Of a stretch of DNA of 64,000 bases, positions 47,830-59,239 are shown piece after piece. A program made the translations under genes and the position numbers. Numbering within the stretch: the first letter of the stretch is position 1; each line of letters opens with the position of its first letter. Source of the stretch: Prinia subflava. Taxonomy: Eukaryota > Chordata > Aves > Passeriformes > Cisticolidae. A model generated the notes under the pieces. The model was not told the origin of the DNA. It searched no databases and saw only the letters and a list, made by a program, of their open reading frames with translations. The DNA lies in NCBI RefSeq assembly GCF_021018805.1, contig NC_086254.1:2343001-2407000 (forward strand), read 5' to 3'.

Positions 47830-48350
47830 GGCTCTCATAATGTATTCCTCATTGCCTTCCTCTTCCTTTGCAGACAGTCAATACCCTTGAGAAAAGTTAA
47901 TTAGATCCGCTTCACTCTGTTTGGTCCTGAACGCTGAATACAGGGGAGAGGGAAATCCCAGCAAAGCAAATTGACTCCATTAGAGGAAGAGACCACTGAA
48001 CGACTGCTGCCATTGTCTGCCATCACAGAGGACGATCCACTTGAAAAGCAAGCGTGAAAATGTTAAAACAATGACTTAAAAATATTTGTGCAAAATCCCA
48101 GCTCAGAAGCAGAATGCGAGCGGCAGCTCAAAAGGAGCTTTTTTCGGGATACACGATGCATTTGCAGAGCTGTGTGTCTCTGTGTGGGGAGGTCTGGAAC
48201 CACTCACTGCAGATATCAAGTGACCATTTCCATATCAAGCTAATGAAGGTGATTGTGTGCATCGAGCCTGTGTACTTCTGGCTGCATTGGCAGAATGGAT
48301 TGAAAATGCACAATAAAATCACACCACATATAGGGTTTTCCTGAAGGCTG
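47830..48350. promoter_or_regulatory. Candidate conserved noncoding element
   Basis: Repeat-free, compositionally even sequence with scattered CpGs and homeodomain, E-box and ATTAGA-type words (for example AAGTTAATTAGATCC near 47897 and CATATCAAGCTAATGAAGG near 48231). All frames are interrupted. It stands out in texture from its surroundings, as conserved enhancers often do. Conservation is not visible from one sequence; this is inference. Confidence 0.3.
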
Positions 48351-49926
48351 CTTGGAGAGCTGGGAACTTGGGAATGCCCATCTCTGGTTTAGCTCCCCTT
48401 GCAGCAGGCAGAGATCACAGTATGCATTTACTGTGTTTAATAACCCTTTAGATATGGACTTGCCGGCTTGGAGATCAGCTTTGAGCTCTGACAGGACCCA
48501 TACAACAGCTGGCTGTGTCAAAATTCCCGGGTGCACTTTGATTTGGCCAGCAAATTTCACATTAAATCCCAAATCAGGACCCCACGGGACCTGTGCAAAC
48601 CCCTTGTCAAATCCCAGCTGGCTGCTGTTGACCTGGCTGCACTTAAGGTGAACAAACATCAAAATAAGGGAGACTTGTCTCAAGTCATTGAGGAAATCAG
48701 TGGAAAAACCTCAGATCCTGAATTCCACCAGCCCCACTCAGCTGCCTTTTCTTCCTGTGATAGGCTGTAATGCAGTGCATGCCCAAAATACACTTTATAG
48801 GGCAGAAGAGTCTTTCTCTGTGAGGACAAACTTCAACTGGGGCTTCGGTGTGATCTGATCAAAGAGCATTTTTAAAATGTTTTTTCACACCTTAAAAGCC
48901 AAATGCATCCAGGTACCAGGGAGGCCCTAAAGGAGCTGCCTGCAGGTACCAGCACTCATTAGGAGAGATGAGCTGTGAGCAGTTTGAACCAGATTTGACA
49001 CGGGGCCAGAAGTCTCAGAGGCACTTAACTCCTACCAGTGTTGTAACTTGGGGCATGACTTGTAGAAAAATGTCAGCTAAAGCCCAGGGACTGTGTCACT
49101 GTCGAGCGCAAGGGAAAATCCAGGGGAGGAACTCAGCCCCTGGGAGCACAATCCCATTAGAGACAATGAAATAAAACATTGTCTGAGAGGTACAAAGTGC
49201 TCACTGGTATTAAGAGGGAGTCATCTCTTATGAGATACTCAGAATATTTTACTGAAGCTCAGCACTGGGAAACTTTGTTATTTCTAGTCAGCTCCACCAA
49301 GGGGTAATGGAAATGGCCTTTGGGATTAATTGAAAGTGATGGATGTTTGCCTGTTGTAAAACACCTGGTGCAGACACAGAGCAAGAGGAATTGTGTGTCC
49401 AGCAGCTAAAGCTGAAGGGAGACTTTTTACCAGGAGACTCCACCCCATCTTCTGCCCTGGACCCATCATTATGGGTAAACACCATAAATTAACTCTTTGG
49501 AGGAGGTGAGCTGGATGGCTCTAGAGAAAACAAACCACCTGAAAATACAATCCCTGGGATGCACAGTATAGCTGTTCTGGTCTCCTTGATGGCACTGCTA
49601 ATCCATCACCCTGGCCTCCATCTGCTGCCTGGGGCCAGCAGTGCCTCAGCCCAGCTCAGGCTCCTGCAGCCCTGCCTGTGGCACCCCTTCCTCCCCTGCA
49701 GGTCCCAGCAGAACCACGCTGGCACCAGGACTTCTCCAGGCACATCTGTTACATTTGCCTCTGGTTCTGAGCAAAATTTAAGCACCTGTAATCCATGATT
49801 GGTGTGACAAGTGTCCAAAGGAGGTATTGGGTAACTCCAGTCCCATTGTGTTTCCAACCTGTTCTGCCCCTTCCCCTCACTGGCAGGAGCAGAGATTCTC
49901 AGCACCTGCTTGGCTTCTTTATTTTT
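48351..49926. other. Unique noncoding stretch
   Basis: No repeat family, RNA gene or coding exon recognised. Short overlapping frames only. Confidence 0.5.
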
Positions 49927-50325
49927 TATAGAGTCCCAGAATGGTTTGGTTTGAAAGAAATATCAAAACTCATCCAGTCCCATCCCCTGCCAGGGGCAGG
50001 GACACCTTCCACTGCCCCAGGCTGCTCCAAGCCCCAGTGTCCAATCTGGCCTTGGGCACTGCCAGGGATCCAGGGGCAGCCACAGCTGCTCTGGGCACCC
50101 TGTGCCAGGGCCTGCCCACCCTCCCAGGGAGAAATACCCTCCCAATATCCCATCCATCCCTGCCCTCTGGCAGTGGAAGCCATCCCCTTGCCCTGTCCCT
50201 CCATGTCTTTGTCCAAAGTCCCTCTCCAGCTCTCCTGGAGCCCCTTTAGACACTGGAAGGGGTTCTGTGGTCTCCCCACAGCCTTCTCTTCTCTAGGCTG
50301 AACTCAGCCAGCTCTCCCAGCCTGT
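49927..50325 (-). mobile_element. CR1 LINE, 3' fragment
   Basis: The plus strand begins AGTCCCAGAATGGTTTGG and runs through GCCAGGGGCAGGGACACC, GGCACTGCCAGGGATCCAGG and CCTCCCAATATCCCATCC to CTTCTCTTCTCTAGGCTG and CCAGCTCTCCCAGCCTG. This is an almost standard minus-strand CR1 3' end. 5' truncated. Confidence 0.9.
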
Positions 50326-50341
50326 ATTTTCTATACTTGAG

Positions 50342-50392
50342 ATATATATATATATATAAAAATAAAAGAAATATTCAATATATAAAACCCCA
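50342..50392. repeat. (TA)n microsatellite and AT-rich flank
   Basis: About eight TA units are followed by AAATAAAAG and ATATATAAAA words, directly at the 5' truncation side of the CR1. It may mark the original insertion site or have grown there later. Confidence 0.8.
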
Positions 50393-50910
50393 TGTTTTTC
50401 ACATGCACACGTGCACACACACTATACATATTTATAGTCTTTTTCTATACTTGTTTCCCATCAAAGCTTTGTACCAGCAGCCACCACCCCTCTTGAGTGG
50501 AATTAGATCTGTGTTTGTCTGAGTCCTTATTAGCAAGTTTCAAAATGCTTCTTGGAGGGCTGGAGCCCCAGCTTGGCAGTGCCCTCCCAACCCCTGAGAG
50601 CAAACCCTGAAAATGCTGCCCTGGAAGCAGGAATTCCTCCCTGGAAGGAAGCAGGGCCATTAGAAAAGCTGGCTGCTTGCTTTTGCTGTTGTTTTCCAGA
50701 GCCAGGCACAAATATTCATTTCAAAAGGAATGCCTGAGGGCAGTCCTTAAGAAAATAAATAACCCACTCCAAACCTGAAAGGAAAGGCTGGGTCCTCTGG
50801 AACAAACTCAGTCCTGGAGAACAGGGTGAAAAAGTAGCATCACCCTCAGGCTCAGCTTTGCTTTTATCAAAGCTTTATGTTGTAGAGGATTATTTTAGTG
50901 TTTCTGGGTT
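50393..50910. other. Unique noncoding spacer
   Basis: No gene or element recognised. Confidence 0.45.
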
Positions 50911-50955
50911 TTCTTTCTCTCTCTCTCTCTCTCTCTTTTTTTTTTTTTTTTTTTT
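50911..50955. repeat. (CT)n followed by poly(T) microsatellite
   Basis: About nine CT units adjoin about 20 thymidines. This mirrors the A-run/GA compound repeats at 19143 and 28865 on the opposite strand. Confidence 0.9.
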
Positions 50956-51870
50956 ACTAGTGAGCTATCACTTTCTTTCCTCATGCCTGCAAATCCTGCC
51001 TTGGAGAAGCAGCGTTTCTGGGCAGAGTGCAATAAAGAGAGAAACAGTTAGGATTATATTTGCACTTTCCATCTTGGCCTTTTACATTTCTGCTGTCTCA
51101 TCGGGGCACACTCCAGCTCCCAAAGCTCATTTCCTCTAGAGGCTCATCCCCTCTCAGGGGCACTGCCCGGTGCTGGGAGAGGGGGGCTGGCACTGCAGGC
51201 ACAGCAAGCGCCCCCAGAGCCCTGCCCCACCCCTGGGGATCCATGGATGTGGCTCCAGACATCCCTGAGGATGCCCTTTCCTCCCCACATATCAGGTCTG
51301 TTTCTGGCATGGGGGATGCCACAAATATCACCCTTAAATTTCCACGTGTCCCCCAGCCCCTGGATTAGCAGGATGCTCCTGTGTTTTGCCCTTTTCAGCA
51401 TTATGGGGTTTTATAGGCTCGTGCACCTCCTCCTCTCCCCCAAAGTCCTGCTAACCTCTGGGGAAAGGGATGCAACAGCCAATAAAACCAGGAAACACTG
51501 AAAAGGTCGAATCATGCTATTACAATAAATTACCCTAATTCAGAGTGTAAATCAGGCATTACAGTGATGATATGTTGCAAGACAGAGATTGGCATTGGAC
51601 CTAAAAATGGTGCAACATTAGAGCAGTCTGAGGTCAAAGATCTGAGTGGGAAATGGTGCACATTTTATAACCAGACCCTTATCCCTATAATCCTGTGATC
51701 CTCTGAGACTGTCACATCAGGCACCACTGGGTGATTGAGCAGCACACTGATTTATTTTCCACACTAAAGACCTTAAAGCCAACAAGTGGGGGTAATTGGA
51801 AATAGAGATAGCAGCAGCACCAAGTAACCTTTCAGTGGTTACCTCAAGCCTCCCACAGCTGCCTGGGGAG
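50956..51870. other. Unique noncoding stretch
   Basis: No gene recognised. 51500-51700 is repeat-free and AT-rich (for example AATAAATTACCCTAATTC) and may be conserved noncoding sequence (weak inference). Confidence 0.45.
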
Positions 51871-51960
51871 GGTGACAATTCTGCTGTGTAATGTGACAAT
51901 TCTGCTGTGCAATGTGACAATTCTGCTGTGCAATGTGACAATTCTGCTGTGCAATGTGAT
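51871..51960. repeat. 21-bp minisatellite, about four copies
   Basis: Units begin at about 51871, 51892, 51913 and 51934 with a partial fifth at 51955. Each carries TGTGACAATTCTGCTGTGCA. Only the first unit differs, by one base plus a changed left edge, so expansion looks recent. The period is seven codons, so frames stay open and the minus-strand translation shows a seven-residue repeat. This is a repeat artefact, not a gene. Confidence 0.95.
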
Positions 51961-52011
51961 GGCATCTTCTGGAAGGTCTGTCCCTGTGGCTGGGGCAGGG
52001 GACACCTAATG

Positions 52012-52059
52012 CAACAATAACAATAATAAGCAATAATAGCAATAACAAGCAATAATAAC
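52012..52059. repeat. Degenerate CAA/TAA trinucleotide repeat
   Basis: Alternating CAATAA, AATAAG and AATAGC words form an imperfect triplet tract 50 bases after the minisatellite, so two unstable tracts sit side by side. Confidence 0.8.
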
Positions 52060-53129
52060 CCACGGCAGCCTTGCAGGGGTGGCAGGAAAATCCTGCTGCA
52101 CAGGGGCTGGGGGTCTGTGCTGGTGCCTCCATCCCCCCTCCTTGGGGACCTCATAAATGCTCATCAGGCCTCATTCTTGATGAGCAGATCTTGGGCTCAG
52201 CTCCTCTTGGGCTTATCAGAAACTCTGTCAGCTCTCAGGAGCTGCTGCTGCCCAACAAGCTCCAGCTTTTTAACCAAGCCTTGGAAACTCATTCTTCTTT
52301 CCTCAGTAACAACCACGGAATAACAATTTTGCTGTTGAAGTTTCTAATTCGTGGCCTGGACTGCAGCCAGGAGGGGCCGTGGCAGTGGCCAAAGCCCAAT
52401 CTCTGACCCTGCTCACAGCAGTGCCCCTGAGAGCCCTGGAGCTCCCCGGGGCTCAGCAGTGACCTCCCTCTGCTGGGGCCTCTCCAGCCCAGGAAATCTC
52501 CAGCCTGCTGTGCCTGCAGACCTGCAGGAGGACAGGGATGGACCCTGGAGTGATCCCCTCTCCCCAGGGCTCCAGGCTTTGCCCCTTGGGAGGATCCAAA
52601 GGCTTTGGATGTGAGCACTTCACTGAACTGGAGGGGAATTTTTTCACAGGTTTGTACCTTATAGACTCTTTGGGTCTGTGTGTGTGCAAGCGGGAATGTG
52701 CCACAGCAAAGGGACATGAATAATGCTCTCCTAATCACAAAATACTTTAGATTTGTAAGTAAATGAGGTGTCGTGCTACAGTAAATTCTAACCATCTCTC
52801 ACATGGAGATTGTAACCTGGGGGTGTCAGCAGCAAGATCTGCACCAAAAGGAGCTTTCTCCCTTGTGCCAGGCTGCTGATGTCTTTGATAAACCCAAGAT
52901 ATCAGCAGGGAACAGCAAGGACAACAGTGCTGCTCTGCTTACCAAGGGACAGTGACTGCTGGTGGCAAAAAAACTTCTGCCCCTCTTCTTTCTGGTTAGT
53001 ATCAGGAGAGAGGGAAAAAGAGAAAAATGAAGTGGCTAATTTTCCACAGCAGCAGCAGCCAACAAGTATTTTAATCCACAAGTCACTCAGCTGCAGAAAC
53101 CTCCTGTTCTGAAAGGATTTTCCATCTTT
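52060..53129. other. Unique noncoding stretch
   Basis: No gene or repeat family recognised. Confidence 0.5.
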
Positions 53130-53720
53130 TAAAATTTTCTATATCCCAGTAAAGCTCTCTCATTTCACACAGATTAAGAGTTAATTCAGGTCAAATAAGG
53201 ATTAATTAGTCTGTGTAAACCAGCCCCAGACACTGATGCGCTGGAGATCTTTTTTAAATTAGTTGCTGTTACTGTAAGTCTGTATCTTCTGATGGCAAGA
53301 CCTCTGGTGTATTATAAATTTGCAATCAGGTACCCCACGGGATGTGAGATGAGGGAAAATGTCAGTCTTAACAGTGTTTAAATCCCTCCTGCCGCTGAAC
53401 TGCAGCCTCTTTCAAATTAGGTCCTGTTGGCAAAATCAGATAAAGAGATGGAAATAAATGATGTGAACAAAGGTCATCAAAGAGTATCATTTAAATTGTT
53501 ATTGACTGTGGGCACAAAAAAAAAAGAGCACAGCATGAAAACATACTTAATAAGAGGAGATAATAGGACCGTGGAGACAGGTCTTTTTGATTCGGAGGAG
53601 AAACATCAAACAGTCGGTGTGTTTGTGTATGCTTTTTCATCTGGTTTACAGGTAAGGGGGAGATTAGCACAGAATATATTTCACAGACCAGGCCAAAACC
53701 CTTTGATATGCCATGTGCAC
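53130..53720. promoter_or_regulatory. AT-rich candidate conserved noncoding element
   Basis: Repeat-free sequence rich in TTAATT, AATTAG and TTTAAAT words with interspersed E-box and AGATAA (GATA-type) sites. The texture shifts from GC-richer flanks. No frame is open with domain content. A regulatory role is inference. Confidence 0.3.
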
Positions 53721-54349
53721 TAACATCAGGGATCATTTGTTCAGCCCTTATTGCAGGAGAAGGGCCCAAACCTGTTGCTGCTGGAGGCACTTCCAGGATC
53801 TCATGGTAATCTAAAAATATTGATCAGAGCTGCCAAAAAAAGCCCAAGTGAGAAAACCTTTCAAACAAAGGCTCCAACACCACTATGCAGGCATCTCCAA
53901 GTCATGGAGGGCTATGAGATAAAGAAGGAAATACATCTGGCCCAGTCAGTGCTCCTAAAGATTTGTCTTGCAGCTTTAGGGACCAAAGAATCTGCTTGGC
54001 CACATCTCTCTGTGAGTGCCAGAGGTGGGCTGAAGAGGGGGTAGGATTCAGAAACTTTGGGCCAAAGCACCTTGAACTAAAGCCCAACCCTTTGGAGATT
54101 ATTGGAGTTTTTAATCTCCTAGGTGATTTAGAGCTCTCCATTCTGGTTTTAGGCCAGCTGGAGACACCCTCACCCCCAGGGAACACCAGCACAGTGCAGA
54201 GTCTCCTGACCCCCATGGGTGACACAGCCTCCCCGAGGGCAGGCCAGCAGAAGGAAGAGCTGTCCCACTACATCAGTGGCCCTAAAAGCTCCAGAGGTCC
54301 TGGGGGTGCCCCCAAGCTCAGAGCACACACAGGAATGTGACCAGGGCAG
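53721..54349. other. Unique noncoding spacer
   Basis: No gene or repeat recognised up to the CR1 tail. Confidence 0.45.
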
Positions 54350-54415
54350 GAGCCCTGGAAGTTGGACTTGATGATCCTTGTGGGTCCCTTTCAGCTCAGG
54401 ATATTCTATGATAAT
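54350..54415 (+). mobile_element. CR1 LINE tail fragment
   Basis: GGAAGTTGGACTTGATGATC, then CTTGTGGGTCCCTTTCAGCTC and the terminal ATTCTATGATAAT form the extreme 3' end of a CR1 subfamily with a TTGGACTTGATGATCC tail. Only about 65 bp is left. Confidence 0.8.
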
Positions 54416-54490
54416 ATGAACAGTGCTCTCCTTCCGTCTCCTCCTTCCCCTTGCTATTTGTAAATTACTTTCTACACCCCTAAACTCTTT

Positions 54491-54856
54491 GGAGAAAACC
54501 ATTGCTTCGGGTTCCCCACTGCAGCCTTCCAGAGCCTTAACGGGGCTTAGAAACTGAGTGACAGGGCTTCTTACATGGGCAGATAGTGACAGAACAGCAG
54601 GGAATGGCTTTGAGCTGCCAGAGGGTGGGGTTAGATGGGATATTGGGAAGAAATTCTCCCCTGTGAGCGTGGAGAGGCCCTGGCACAGGGTGCCCAGAGG
54701 AGCTGTGGCTGCCCCATCTCTGGAAGTGTCCAAGGTCAGGCTGGACCTGGACCAGCCTGGGGCTGTGGAAGGTGTCCCTGCCCATGGCAGGGGGTGGAAT
54801 GGGATGAGCTTTAAGGTCCTTTTCAACCTAAACCATTCTGTGACCCTGTGACATCT
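54491..54856 (+). mobile_element. CR1 LINE, 3' fragment
   Basis: Diverged 5' part from GGAGAAAACC through GCAGCCTTCCAGAGCC, then a clear match: GATATTGGGAAGAAATTCTC, GGCCCTGGCACAGGGTGCCC, GGAAGGTGTCCCTGCCCATG and the tail AACCTAAACCATTCTGTGAC followed by CCTGTGA. Sense orientation, in tandem with the CR1 tail at 54350. The 270-codon minus frame is antisense to it. Confidence 0.9.
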
Positions 54857-55116
54857 TGGGAGAGCTTGTGGGGCTTTTCCTCCCCTGCACTGGAAGGGAT
54901 TTCCAGCAGCCCAGACAGAGGTGATCAAAGGGCTGGGGGTACCTTGGTGGTCGTGCTGATGGAGAACAGGTTGTGACTGCACCTTTCCTGGGGCTCTTCA
55001 TCCTCACTCTGAGTCATCATGGGAGCTCTGCTGTCAGAACAAGGAGCAAACTGCTCTTCCCCACTGTTAAGCAGGGGCAGGTCAGCTGTGCAAATTTTCT
55101 CTTCAGTAGCCCGGTG
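54857..55116. other. Unique spacer
   Basis: Unique sequence between the CR1 and the next LTR. Confidence 0.4.
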
Positions 55117-55543
55117 TGATGCCTTAAATTTTCAGCTTTTATATTTTTCAGATCCTGTACTGCATCAGTGTGTAACTCTGAACTCTGTATAGAATGACAG
55201 TCAGTTTTCTTCCTATTTTGGTCAGACTAAACAATCCTTCTGGGCCTGGGAACCAAGGTCATCATCCCAGCCTCAGGCTCGAAAAGTATAAACAAAGTGA
55301 ATTAGGGGGAGAAGCAAACCAGGGGAATGTGACTTCATTACCTGGAGCTATAATTGGACAATTAACCTCTGATATGCAAATTGACCACACTTATATCTGC
55401 TTGACTGTTGCCCATCTTGGGTGTAGCCTCTGCCAGGCTCTTGCACTGCCCCAGGTGTACCCTTTGAAGGCCTTTTTAATAAATACCTGCTTTATTCTCT
55501 AGCTCTGTCTAGCCTCTGTTCCAGGCAGCCTCTCCAGGCATCA
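55117..55543 (+). mobile_element. Solo ERV LTR, family B, copy 2
   Basis: A 427-bp element with perfect 8-bp inverted termini, TGATGCCT at 55117-55124 and AGGCATCA at 55536-55543. It aligns with the minus-strand copy at 31160 over its length (shared CTGTACTGCAT, GGTCAGACTAAACAATCC, ATAATTGGACAATTAACC, CCTTTGAAGGCCTTTTTAAT). AATAAA at 55478-55483 precedes a 60-base U5. The flanks CGGTG and AGTGG give no clear duplication. No internal genes. Confidence 0.88.
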
Positions 55544-57889
55544 AGTGGAGACAGAACAGCCCAAAGAGTCCCTCAGTCCATTGCTCACTCTGGAAGGTGT
55601 CACCAGAAATGGATTTGCAGCAATTACAAGAAAAGATCCTCCAGAATAAAGCCCTGCTGGGGAGAATAGCTGACAGAGGAGCCTGGCTGTTGATGCACCA
55701 CTGAAATCCCTTGGTGCTCTCCTGCTGGGGGTACAGCCCCTGGAAAAGACAGGAAGAGCCATTCAAGCCAGGAATTTGCAACATTTCTCCAGACCTCTCT
55801 CCTCTCCTCTCCCCCAGGGTGGGTAAGGCACTCATTTCCACAGCTTGCCTGCAAATACTTGCATTTACCTTGGAAGCAGGCCCAGCCTAGGAGAGAAACC
55901 AAGAGACTTTCGTGCTTTGGAGACTTTCTAATCTGGTCACGACAGGAGTGCAGATGGAAATGCCTTTGTGGATGCACACTCAGCCCTGGCTCTGACCACA
56001 GGAGCTGGGGCCCACTCATCCTGCTGGGAGAGGGCTGTGGAAGAACAGGATCTGAACAGTCTGTGTTTAAGTGACTCATGAAATGCAAAAACACCACCAT
56101 GAGACAGGCACACTCGTGTCCTGTCCCGTGTGGAGTCAGCTGGGGGCAGCTCACCCCTGCTGAATGACAAAATAATTCCTGGCAGTGTGAACCTGAGGCT
56201 GCAGGAGCTTGATCAGAGGCACAGCTCCTGAACCACCAGGGAGACAGGCTTGCAGGAAAGCTGGCACTGAGATGCCACTCGAGCAGCACCTCAGCAGCCC
56301 ACAGAGGCTTTTTGTCCACAGGTTGTACAAAGATGCCACTTCCTTTTGTTTTACCTACAAAGACAATGGGCAAAGCAGTTGGCTTTTCAAAGGCTGACCT
56401 GGGTGATGACAAGAGTTTGTGACACAGACACTTATTCAGAAAGATCACAGAAAAGCCTTTTCATCCTTAGAATAGAGAGTATGCTGCTCTGGAGAAAGCT
56501 AAAACCAACCTGCCAGGCAGTGGCTATGGATGCCTCTCCCTGAACAGATTGCAGCAAAGATGATTGGAAAAGCTCTTTCCTGAGATATTTTGTGGCTGAA
56601 CACCAGATCTGGCTTGAGGAGAAGGAGGTTTGTATTCTGTCTCTGATAGCACTGGCAAGCCTTTCCTTCCTGCCCTGGGATGCTGTTCCAGACACAGGGG
56701 GGATGAAGCCAGGTGTTTTGTAGCAGGAACGCTGCAGGAACCCAGCACGGGCAGGGAGGTTGGTGCATGCTTTGGTCTCATGTTGTGGTTTAGGAGCCAC
56801 TTTCCTGCAGGGAGTCCCACCAGCAAACAGAGCTCCACAGAGAGGAGCACCAAGGACCACAGCCACTGGAATTTAACCCCCTTTAAACACTTGCTTTCCA
56901 AAATGAGGGAATGCTTCTTCTTCCTGTTGTGTTTACAGAGACTTTAAGCCCTTCCTTGTGGGTCTCCCTCCCAAACATGTGGTGGCTCCTGGCACAGGCA
57001 GCTGCACTTGAACCTCCAGGCTTCAGCAAAACCTAAAGAGCCACAAAGAAACTCCACCTGAAGGAGGGAAAAGGGTTGACTTGGAAAGAGAGAAATGTTA
57101 CAAAGGAGATGTGAAGTTGTTTTCTTGCCCTTCAGGGCTGTGTCTACACGAGCCAACTCAATACCTATCACCACAAGTATTCACTCAACAAGGCTTAGGT
57201 ATTTCCGTGGAGCCAAATCACATCCCTGAGCTGGCATTTCTTCTCCTTGCTCCAGCTGTAATGCCTGAACCATGCACTCATGGAGGGGGATAGAGCCTTT
57301 GTCATCATCCCAGCCCCCTCAGGGTTTTAAAGCCCAACTGCCAGCCAAAGCAAACTGCCTGTGGTTGCCATATAGCCAAGGGTCAGGAAATGTTGACTCA
57401 TCCCTTGCTCCAGGGCCATGCTGCTAACGCTGTGGGTGGTAGGGCTGGGTGTGAGCCTGAGCCCTGCCCCAGGGACACAGGGGGGCCCAGCTGAGCCCCT
57501 GGTGGGTGCCACAGCACCCACAGTGGGGGCAGAGGAGTTTTTAAAGCCTGTCTCTTAGTGCTACTCCCTGGAGTAACTCCATGGAAAGGGACCAAGCCAG
57601 CTCCACAGGGGCTGTGCTGGGTGTCCTTGATGTCCTTCATCACAACATGCACAGAGCACTCAGATGGCCACAGAAGGTGAGGGAGGACAGGCCACATGTC
57701 CCCAGCCCTTCCCCAGCTACCCTACAGATCAGGATCCTGCTGCAGACAGCTCAAAGGTTTTTTTATTCTGCACAGAAGATACCAGAGCAGAGAGTCCAGC
57801 GCTCCTGAAACGTGGGACAAAGAGCTTAAGGTGCTCCTCAGGGCTGCTTGAGCAGTCACCAGGAAGCATTTGGCCCAGGGTCTGGTGTA
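55544..57889. other. Unique noncoding stretch
   Basis: No repeat family or gene recognised. The minus frame at 55624-56448 (274 codons) has no domain and competes with other open frames at 55859-56074 and 55509-55841. Confidence 0.5.
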
Positions 57890-58190
57890 GCCCTCATTTC
57901 ATGTCTGAGATGTTTTGGTTTGTGAAATTTCTTTCCCAGGCCATTTGCTGTACACAAAAAGAGATGTTTTGCTAACTGTATCTATGTTATTAATTCCTTT
58001 AGAGGAGGGACTTCTTGATGGCCCTCTGGCTTGACCAGTGTGGCTGAAGAGGTGCTAACTTTGCCCATCTAATAATATTAGTCTCTGTAAATAGTATATA
58101 AAAAAATCACGTTTTGAATAAATGGGTTTTTTTCTAGCCTTCTGAGAATCCACGGAGTCTGTGTGGTTCATTTCATGCCCTTCAGTGACA
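57890..58190 (+). mobile_element. Candidate ERV LTR fragment
   Basis: TATATAAAA at about 58095 is followed by AATAAA at 58117-58122 and by a T run, then TCTAGCCTTCTGAGAATCC, the look of an LTR R/U5 region. Upstream sequence to about 57890 is AT-rich and unlike the GC-richer flanks. Neither terminus nor a target duplication can be fixed, and the family is unknown. Confidence 0.4.
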
Positions 58191-59124
58191 GTCTGGGTTG
58201 AATTTAGCCTGTCTGAGCCATGGCTGTCCCTGCAGCCCCCGTGGGAGGCCCTGGAACAGCTCAGGATTGCCCAGTCCTGTCCCCAGAGGAGGAGCTGCAG
58301 TTCCCAGAGCTGCCAAGCTCAGGGGTGGAGGGTACAAACTGGCTGCTGGCTGCTACACAGGAGTCAGGCTCCTGCAGCCCCATAGGTCATCTCCAGACTT
58401 CTAAAAATTGTTTTTAATGACTCATATCATGTCCTTCAGATGAGGCATTAAGCCAGGCCTCCTGGAGGGCATCGAAGTGGAATTTTACTGCTGCACAACA
58501 GTTTTTCAGAAGGAAAAAGGATGCAGCAGCACTGGAGCAGAGTCAGAGGCACCACCTGACTCTCTCCATCAGGGAAGATAAAGCAGGACACTCTGAGCCT
58601 GAAGTGCTGCTGACACCATGGCAGGCACATCTCCCCTCATCCCCGAGCACAGACAGCTCCTGCAATGGTAAATTGTGTCACATTCTTGAGAGGCTTCCTC
58701 AGGAGCCACAGCCCCATCTTATTCCCAGGTTATTTCATCTTCGTAGCGTTGTGCAGGCACGGGGACATTTGAGAAATGCAGGGAGCCTCCCTTAGCTGAA
58801 CACAGCTGGGCAAATCTGAACAGAGCAGGAATTCCCACTGCAGGAGACACCATTTCATTTCTGAGGAGAGGAGCTGGATCTGTGAGCCCTGGGTATTATT
58901 CAGCACTTAAAACAGACCCCCAAAGCAAAAGGAAGGCTGCAGATGCCATTCACTCAGTGCCTCCCCCTCCACGCCCCGGCTGCACGGAGCCAGAGCAAAT
59001 ATCAGCACTAATGCAGGGCTGTAAACCCTGGGAGAAAGCAGACATCTGTTGCCCATCAGATATTACACCTTGGTGACCATGCAGCTCAGCAAGTATGAAA
59101 GTGATTACTTATCCTTTGACAGCA
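58191..59124. other. Unique noncoding stretch
   Basis: No repeat recognised. A 68-codon frame at 58198-58404 overlaps two others in the same interval and shows no domain. Confidence 0.45.
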
Positions 59125-59239
59125 CATAAATGGGGGGCTTTGTGCTGCAGCCCGGAGAGGAAGAGCCACGAGCAGCAGGAGAAGTGACCCCTGCCCACGG
59201 GACACACGGAGCTGCTGAGGAGCACAGGCACCCTCTCAG
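59125..59239 (+). promoter_or_regulatory. Possible promoter and first noncoding exon
   Basis: A CATAAATGG word (TATA-like) at about 59125 is followed, at about 30 bases, by CpG-containing sequence (GCCCGGAGAGG, GCCACGAGCAGC) ending at CTCTCAG before GTAGCC (donor-like GT at 59240). Just upstream are GTGATTACTTATC and ATTACACC words. The order resembles a TATA promoter plus a 5' UTR exon. There is no open frame that helps and no acceptor partner in view, so this is weak inference. Confidence 0.2.

Noticed and set aside
54170..54982. 270-codon open frame on minus
   Set aside because: It is antisense to two CR1 fragments. CR1 3' ends are poor in stops on the reverse strand and give such frames repeatedly in this window.
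55624..56448. 274-codon open frame on minus
   Set aside because: No domain, no conserved-looking segments, and several overlapping frames. It starts just beyond an LTR with no promoter link.
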